Assembly (NCBI GenBank): GCA_021296025.1
Contig: JAGWBF010000059.1
Coordinates: 1 to 9,186 of the forward strand
Length of the DNA: 9,186 nt
Source of the DNA: Dehalococcoidia bacterium
GTDB lineage: Bacteria > Chloroflexota > Dehalococcoidia > Lucifugimonadales > JAGWBF01
Direction of reading: 5' to 3'
Part shown: positions 5,914 to 9,186 of the stretch, piece by piece
Position numbering within the stretch: the first letter of the stretch is position 1
Layout: each line of letters opens with the position of its first letter
Notes under the pieces: generated by a model
Database searches by the model: none
The model's input: the letters and a program-made list of their open reading frames with translations, nothing else
What the model was told of the DNA's origin: nothing
Program-made: the position numbers and the translations under genes

Positions 5914-6867
5914 CTAGATGTCTATCTCGAGGCCGACCCCTTTGGCTAACGCCAGATCGAATGCCAGCTTGGCTGCTGCTATATCGACGACTCCGATGCC
6001 AAAGTGCTTTACATATATATTTTCTGATCTCTCCCTGCGTCCCCTCGTCAGACCTGCCACTACATGGGACAGCTGGACTACATCGTCCCACCGGATGATG
6101 CCCGCCTCCACGCCGGCCACCAGCTCGCCCGCCTCATAGCGCGCCTGTTCCAGGGAGTCTGTAACGATCAGGCCCGCCCTCTGCAGGGAGACGGCGTCCA
6201 CTTCCTGGGCATCCAGGGTGACCGGCCCGGCGCTTACCAGCAAGGCACCCTCTTCCAACCATACTCCGTCCATGACGGGTTCCTTTGTGGTTGTCAGGCA
6301 GACTACGATGCTGCTTCCCTGGACTGCGTCACGGGCATCTTGGACGGGCAGCACTTCCACATCCAGGACTTGAGATAACCTGTCGGCGAATTCGACGCGC
6401 GGAGCGGTCCTGCGACTGTAGACCTTGACCTGCTTGAGGGGGCGGGCTTGAGCGACGGCCATGACCTGGGTCTGTGCCTGGTACCCGGTGCCGATCATGC
6501 CGAGGACATCGGCGTCGGCATTGGCAAGGTGGCGGACCGCAACTCCGGTGGTGGCGCCAGTGCGCAGCGCTCCCAGCCAGTTGGCGTGGATGAAGGATTT
6601 CAGCCGACCCGTAGCGGCATCGTACAAGGTGACGTGGTACTGCTGGGTGCCGGCCACAGTGGTGTAGGTCTTGGCGCCGTACAGCCCTTCGTAGGCGAGG
6701 CCGCCTCCCATGATGGCGAGATGCCCATCTCCCAGCTCGACGGTCCTCCGGTCGGCGTTGAATGCCTCGCCAACAGCATAGCGGCGATGCATCTCCTCCA
6801 CCGCGTCCATCATGTCACCGATGTTCACCATGCTCTTGATTTCAGCGTCGGTTAGGATGCGGGCCAT
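5914..6867 (-). CDS. Ornithine cyclodeaminase / mu-crystallin family protein
   Basis: NAD(P)-dependent enzyme of 317 residues. The family includes ornithine cyclodeaminase, alanine dehydrogenase of the archaeal type, ketimine reductase and tauropine/opine-like dehydrogenases. Seen in order: the substrate-domain lysine in L-Y-G-A-K-T-Y (62-68, K66), L-G-A-L-R-T-G-A-T-T-G (98-108, R102), the Rossmann turn I-G-T-G-Y-Q-A-Q (125-132), V-V-C-L-T-T-T-K-E-P, and V-T-D-S-L-E-Q (around 234-240), where the catalytic Asp of the family normally sits. The C-terminal block I-Y-V-K-H-F-G-I-G-V-V-D-I-A-A-A is also typical. ATG 6867 follows GGGGAGGT. It converges on the SDR with 29 bases between them and no clear terminator. 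The family spans several reactions, so ornithine should not be assumed as substrate; ketimine or imino-acid reduction is as likely. Confidence 0.92.
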   Translation of the reverse strand: MARILTDAEIKSMVNIGDMMDAVEEMHRRYAVGEAFNADRRTVELGDGHLAIMGGGLAYEGLYGAKTYTTVAGTQQYHVTLYDAATGRLKSFIHANWLGALRTGATTGVAVRHLANADADVLGMIGTGYQAQTQVMAVAQARPLKQVKVYSRRTAPRVEFADRLSQVLDVEVLPVQDARDAVQGSSIVVCLTTTKEPVMDGVWLEEGALLVSAGPVTLDAQEVDAVSLQRAGLIVTDSLEQARYEAGELVAGVEAGIIRWDDVVQLSHVVAGLTRGRRERSENIYVKHFGIGVVDIAAAKLAFDLALAKGVGLEIDI

Positions 6868-6889
6868 GGCACCTCCCCGGGTTGGAGAA

Positions 6890-6927
6890 TAGGGGCGCTT
6901 GGCAAGGAATTATGGCACCGGCCCCTA
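6890..6927. repeat. Inverted repeat flanking the cyclodeaminase-family promoter -10
   Basis: TAGGGGC (6890-6896) and GCCCCTA (6921-6927) are perfect complements bracketing the minus-strand -10 hexamer. A second small palindrome, CTTGGCAAG (6898-6906), lies over the expected transcription start. Either could be an operator. No regulator gene is adjacent, so this is only suggestive. Confidence 0.3.
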
Positions 6928-6937
6928 CCGATGACAA
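6909..6937 (-). promoter_or_regulatory. Sigma-70-like promoter for the cyclodeaminase-family gene
   Basis: On the minus strand TTGTCA (6937-6932) and CATAAT (6914-6909) each match five of six consensus bases with a 17-base spacer. Transcription would begin near 6902, about 35 bases before ATG 6867. Confidence 0.6.
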
Positions 6938-7088
6938 CTTGGAGGGCTGAAGAGCGAAGTGGGATGAAAGTGAAGCCAATGGGATTGTATAAGTCTGGTC
7001 GCTGCATCCGTTCGTGGGCGGCGGCATGGAGCTTCTGGCTCAGCCCAGATGGCTATTGGCCCTTCTCTCAGTGGCCGATTGGGGCAAT

Positions 7089-7117
7089 TAGACACTGGCA
7101 AACCGTCATGGTAACCT
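7089..7117 (+). promoter_or_regulatory. Possible promoter for the proV-proW operon
   Basis: TAGACA (7089-7094) matches the -35 consensus at five of six. At 17 bases there follows TAACCT (7112-7117), a poor -10 helped by a TGG extension (7109-7111). A second candidate -35, TTGACC (7158-7163), has no acceptable -10. Low confidence. Confidence 0.3.
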
Positions 7118-7176
7118 AGCAGTGGTTCAGTATTCAGCACAAGTACTTTTCGCTCGCTTGACCTTGAGAAACGTCG

Positions 7177-7214
7177 GCCTTTGCTGTTCCGAAAGAACAG
7201 CGGTAGAGAAAGGC
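7177..7214 (+). promoter_or_regulatory. Leader hairpin directly upstream of proV
   Basis: GCTGTTC (7183-7189) and GAACAGC (7195-7201) form a perfect 7-bp stem with loop CGAAA. The 5' arm continues as GCCTTT (7177-7182), which can pair with AAAGGC (7209-7214) after a seven-base bulge. The outer pairing would cover part of the purine-rich region ahead of ATG 7224. It has no T-run, so it is not a plain terminator. It could be a regulatory leader structure or a DNA operator dyad. Confidence 0.45.
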
Positions 7215-7223
7215 AGGAACATC

Positions 7224-8474
7224 ATGGCCATTGAAGCCAAGAAGTCTTCCCCGGATAGGGGCAATGGTACCGGCAACGGAGAGGTAGTTATCTCCGTAAA
7301 GGACCTGTGGAAGGTGTTCGGAAGGGACCCGATGCAAGCCCTAGCTCAGGAGAATTTGCGGCTTGGCAAGAAAGAGCTACAAGAGAACCTGGGGCTTGTG
7401 GTGGGACTGCAGGAGGTCACTTTCGATGTTCGCAAAGGGGAGACCTTCGTTGTCATGGGCCTTTCCGGAAGTGGAAAGTCCACCCTGGTGCGATGCCTTA
7501 ACAGGCTAATTGATCCCACCGCCGGGGAGATATACATCGACGGGGAAGATATTCTTCAGGCGGACCATCAGCGTCTGACTGAGTTCCGGCGCAACAAAGT
7601 TGCGATGGTGTTTCAGCACTACGGGCTTCTTCCCCATCGCAACGTGGTTGACAACGCATCCTGGGGTCTGGAAGTGCGAGGGATTGAGCGGACCGAGCGG
7701 TACTCCAAGACCCAGGAAATGCTGGACTTGGTGGGGCTAAACGGATGGGAGAGTTCTTACCCCCGGCAGCTCAGCGGTGGCATGCAGCAGCGAGTCGGCC
7801 TTGCGCGGGCTCTGGCTACGGAGCCGGTAATCCTGCTGATGGATGAGCCCTTCAGCGGTCTCGATCCTCTGATCCGAAGGAACATGCAGGACGAACTGAT
7901 CCGCATTCAGCAGGGACTTCATAGGACCATGGTGTTCATCACCCACGACCTTGCCGAAGCTGTGAAGATCGGTGACCGCATTGCGATAATGCGCGACGGG
8001 GTTATAGTGCAGATAGGCGCTCCCGAGGATATCGTCCTCAACCCCGAGAATGATTATGTGGCCGAATTCACCCAGGATGTGCGGCGGGAGTCGATACTGA
8101 CTGCTAACCACATAATGGCTGACCCATGCACAATCGTTCCCTCCCATAAGGGACCGGAGGAAGCCTTACAGGCGATGCGCGCCGACGAGTCGGAGGTTGC
8201 CCTGGTTATGGGCGAGGATGACACGTACCTGGGTATCCTCACAATGGAAAGAGCCCACAGCGCCATACAAGCAGGAGTGGGCAAACTTCATGACGGGATT
8301 GAAGACTACATCTACACAGACCTGGATCCTGTCCCCCACGACAGTGCCCTCGAACGGATCATCCCCATCTGCATGACCTGCGAATATCCGGTGCCGGTTG
8401 CGGATGAGTCCGGGAAGGTGATCGGGGTCGTGGACCGACAAACCCTTGCCCAAGCTATAACTGGTGGTCAGTAG
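7224..8474 (+). CDS. proV: Glycine betaine/proline-type ABC transporter ATP-binding protein
   Basis: ATPase subunit of an osmoprotectant importer of the ProU/OpuA class, 416 residues against 400 for E. coli ProV. It sits on the inner face of the membrane with the permease encoded next. It carries Walker A G-L-S-G-S-G-K-S-T (79-87), Q-loop Q131, signature L-S-G-G-M-Q-Q-R (183-190), Walker B V-I-L-L-M-D-E-P (202-209) and switch H241. Residues about 295-415 form the paired CBS region characteristic of ProV/OpuAA, which in OpuA senses ionic strength. The N-terminal stretch about 26-65, with the V-F-G-R-D-P and K-K-E-L-Q-E blocks, is also typical of ProV. ATG 7224 is preceded by GGCAGGAA; the frame opens further upstream at 7122 but without support. 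Import of other quaternary amines or carnitine is possible. Confidence 0.95.
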   Translation: MAIEAKKSSPDRGNGTGNGEVVISVKDLWKVFGRDPMQALAQENLRLGKKELQENLGLVVGLQEVTFDVRKGETFVVMGLSGSGKSTLVRCLNRLIDPTAGEIYIDGEDILQADHQRLTEFRRNKVAMVFQHYGLLPHRNVVDNASWGLEVRGIERTERYSKTQEMLDLVGLNGWESSYPRQLSGGMQQRVGLARALATEPVILLMDEPFSGLDPLIRRNMQDELIRIQQGLHRTMVFITHDLAEAVKIGDRIAIMRDGVIVQIGAPEDIVLNPENDYVAEFTQDVRRESILTANHIMADPCTIVPSHKGPEEALQAMRADESEVALVMGEDDTYLGILTMERAHSAIQAGVGKLHDGIEDYIYTDLDPVPHDSALERIIPICMTCEYPVPVADESGKVIGVVDRQTLAQAITGGQ

Positions 8475-8527
8475 AAATATCGCCGACAGACGGTCCTAGA
8501 CGGATAATCGGTCCAGGAGGTATAGCC

Positions 8528-9186
8528 TTGGCCAGAGCCGGCGCAGACGACAGGAAGCCGGATGAAGCCTCACCAACTCCGGAATTGAGGAGGCCCCTCT
8601 TCAAACTGGATGCCTCTGTCTTGGATGCCCGTAACCTCAGTTTCAAGGCGTGGGGGGCTTTTTCCCTTTTAGTGGTGGGCGTGGCTACGGCTATTTGCGT
8701 TGTGTTTTGGGGGCCGAACATGGGTTTCCCCGCTGCCATTGGAGGGGAAATTGGCAGGGAAGTCAAGAATGGATTCACTTGGCTGACGGTCAACGGGGAC
8801 TGGCTGTTTAACGGTATCAAGACAGTTATCCTGCAGTTCATGGCCTGGCTGGAGGATGGCCTAACCTGGATGCCATGGCCGGCAGTGGTGCTGGCGGTGG
8901 GCTTGGTTGCGTGGCGCGCCTCGGGTGTGGCCTTGGCAGTGTTCTCCATTTCGGCCCTAGTGACCATTGGCTTCATGGGCAGGCTCCCCAATAACTTCGA
9001 TACCCTCTGGGAAAGTTCGATGGAGACCCTGGCTTTGATAGTTGTTTCCGTGCTACTCTCCCTGCTTTTTGGAATTCCCCTGGGAATACTGGCGGCCAGG
9101 AGCGGCTGGGTCAACATAATGATTAGACCTATCCTCGATATTGCCCAGACCATGCCCAGCTTCGTTTACCTTGTCCCCGCACTCCT
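8528..9186 (+). CDS. proW: Glycine betaine/proline-type ABC transporter permease, 3' end cut by the window
   Basis: Membrane subunit partnering the preceding ATPase; 219 codons are present and the frame is open to the edge. It starts at TTG 8528, six bases after AGGAGGT and 53 bases after the proV stop. A polar N-terminal tail (1-40) precedes hydrophobic segments at about 42-62, 117-131, 133-150 and 168-189. The identifying block is at the end: F-G-I-P-L-G-I-L-A-A-R (181-191) then R-P-I-L-D-I-A-Q-T-M-P-S-F-V-Y-L-V-P-A (200-218), matching the conserved ProW/OpuAB sequence before the EAA coupling loop. The remaining helices and any substrate-binding protein lie beyond the window. It is easily missed because it has no stop here and a long antisense frame covers it. 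Confidence 0.92.
   Translation, partial: MARAGADDRKPDEASPTPELRRPLFKLDASVLDARNLSFKAWGAFSLLVVGVATAICVVFWGPNMGFPAAIGGEIGREVKNGFTWLTVNGDWLFNGIKTVILQFMAWLEDGLTWMPWPAVVLAVGLVAWRASGVALAVFSISALVTIGFMGRLPNNFDTLWESSMETLALIVVSVLLSLLFGIPLGILAARSGWVNIMIRPILDIAQTMPSFVYLVPAL

Larger units (their letters stand above)
6868..7223. other. 356-base divergent regulatory spacer, no gene seen
   Basis: This stretch separates the minus-strand cyclodeaminase-family gene from the plus-strand transporter operon. It holds a good minus-strand promoter, a flanking inverted repeat, a weaker plus-strand promoter candidate and a leader hairpin, each listed separately. I found no tRNA T-arm signature and no convincing small gene. 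The proV frame stays open upstream to 7122, but that extension has no ribosome binding site I can support. Roughly 6940-7085 holds nothing I can assign. Confidence 0.6.

Noticed and set aside
6940..7085. Possible tRNA or structured RNA in the divergent spacer
   Set aside because: GC-rich and with small dyads, but no T-arm consensus, cloverleaf or riboswitch motif could be assembled by eye.
7122..7223. Upstream extension of proV to 7122
   Set aside because: The extra 34 residues are not part of the ProV fold, and the region is better explained as a leader with a hairpin.
8455..9153. Long antisense open frame of 232 codons on the minus strand
   Set aside because: Its product is low-complexity and Ser/Pro/Thr-rich with no family resemblance, and it lies fully opposite a clear ProW-type permease.

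Overview
The window reads as a bacterial catabolic and accessory region of fairly high GC content (judged by eye, not counted). It holds nine protein genes on both strands. The mix is a phthalate-dioxygenase-type Rieske oxygenase, a luciferase-like flavin or F420 oxidoreductase, an SDR, a mu-crystallin/ornithine cyclodeaminase homologue, a RidA-like protein, a DJ-1/PfpI protein and a glycine-betaine-type ABC importer. This resembles gene content reported for marine or sponge-associated Chloroflexota of the SAR202 type. That assignment is an inference: the window has no marker gene.

Layout. Bases 1-55 hold nothing I can name. From 2525 down to 56 on the minus strand lies a compact probable operon: RidA-like protein, CMP-nonulosonate-synthetase-like cytidylyltransferase, Rieske oxygenase. 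It starts from a promoter divergent from a single plus-strand DJ-1/PfpI (isonitrile-hydratase-like) gene at 2759-3367. That gene meets a minus-strand luciferase-like oxidoreductase (3364-4320) tail to tail, both stops lying in one CTAG. A 138-base divergent spacer follows, then a plus-strand pair: a DsbA/FrnE-like thioredoxin-fold protein (4459-5061) and an SDR (5108-5884). Next come a minus-strand ornithine cyclodeaminase-family gene (5914-6867), a 356-base divergent regulatory spacer, and proV- and proW-like genes (7224 to the window end). The permease is cut by the edge.

Main discovery. The DsbA/FrnE-like gene has an in-frame TGA exactly where the first cysteine of the active-site CPFC motif should be. 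The frame is open on both sides, a strong Shine-Dalgarno sits before a GTG start, and a stem-loop with bacterial-SECIS geometry follows the TGA. I read it as an unannotated selenoprotein with a U-P-F-C redox motif. Conventional gene calling would start at TTG 4558 and lose the active site. None of the nine genes, apart from the edge-cut permease whose end is unseen, uses TGA as its stop: seven of the other eight end in TAG and one in TAA, plus the recoded gene itself which also ends in TAG (eight of nine complete-ended frames when proV is included).

How the genes may work together. The enzymes look like parts of oxidative breakdown or modification of small organic molecules: ring or C-H oxygenation (Rieske), flavin/F420 oxidation, alcohol/ketone interconversion (SDR), imine/keto-acid reduction (mu-crystallin family) and an accessory Rid protein. 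The ABC importer would bring in betaine-like compatible solutes or other quaternary amines. No shared substrate can be deduced, and no Rieske reductase, substrate-binding protein or Sec machinery gene is present in the window.
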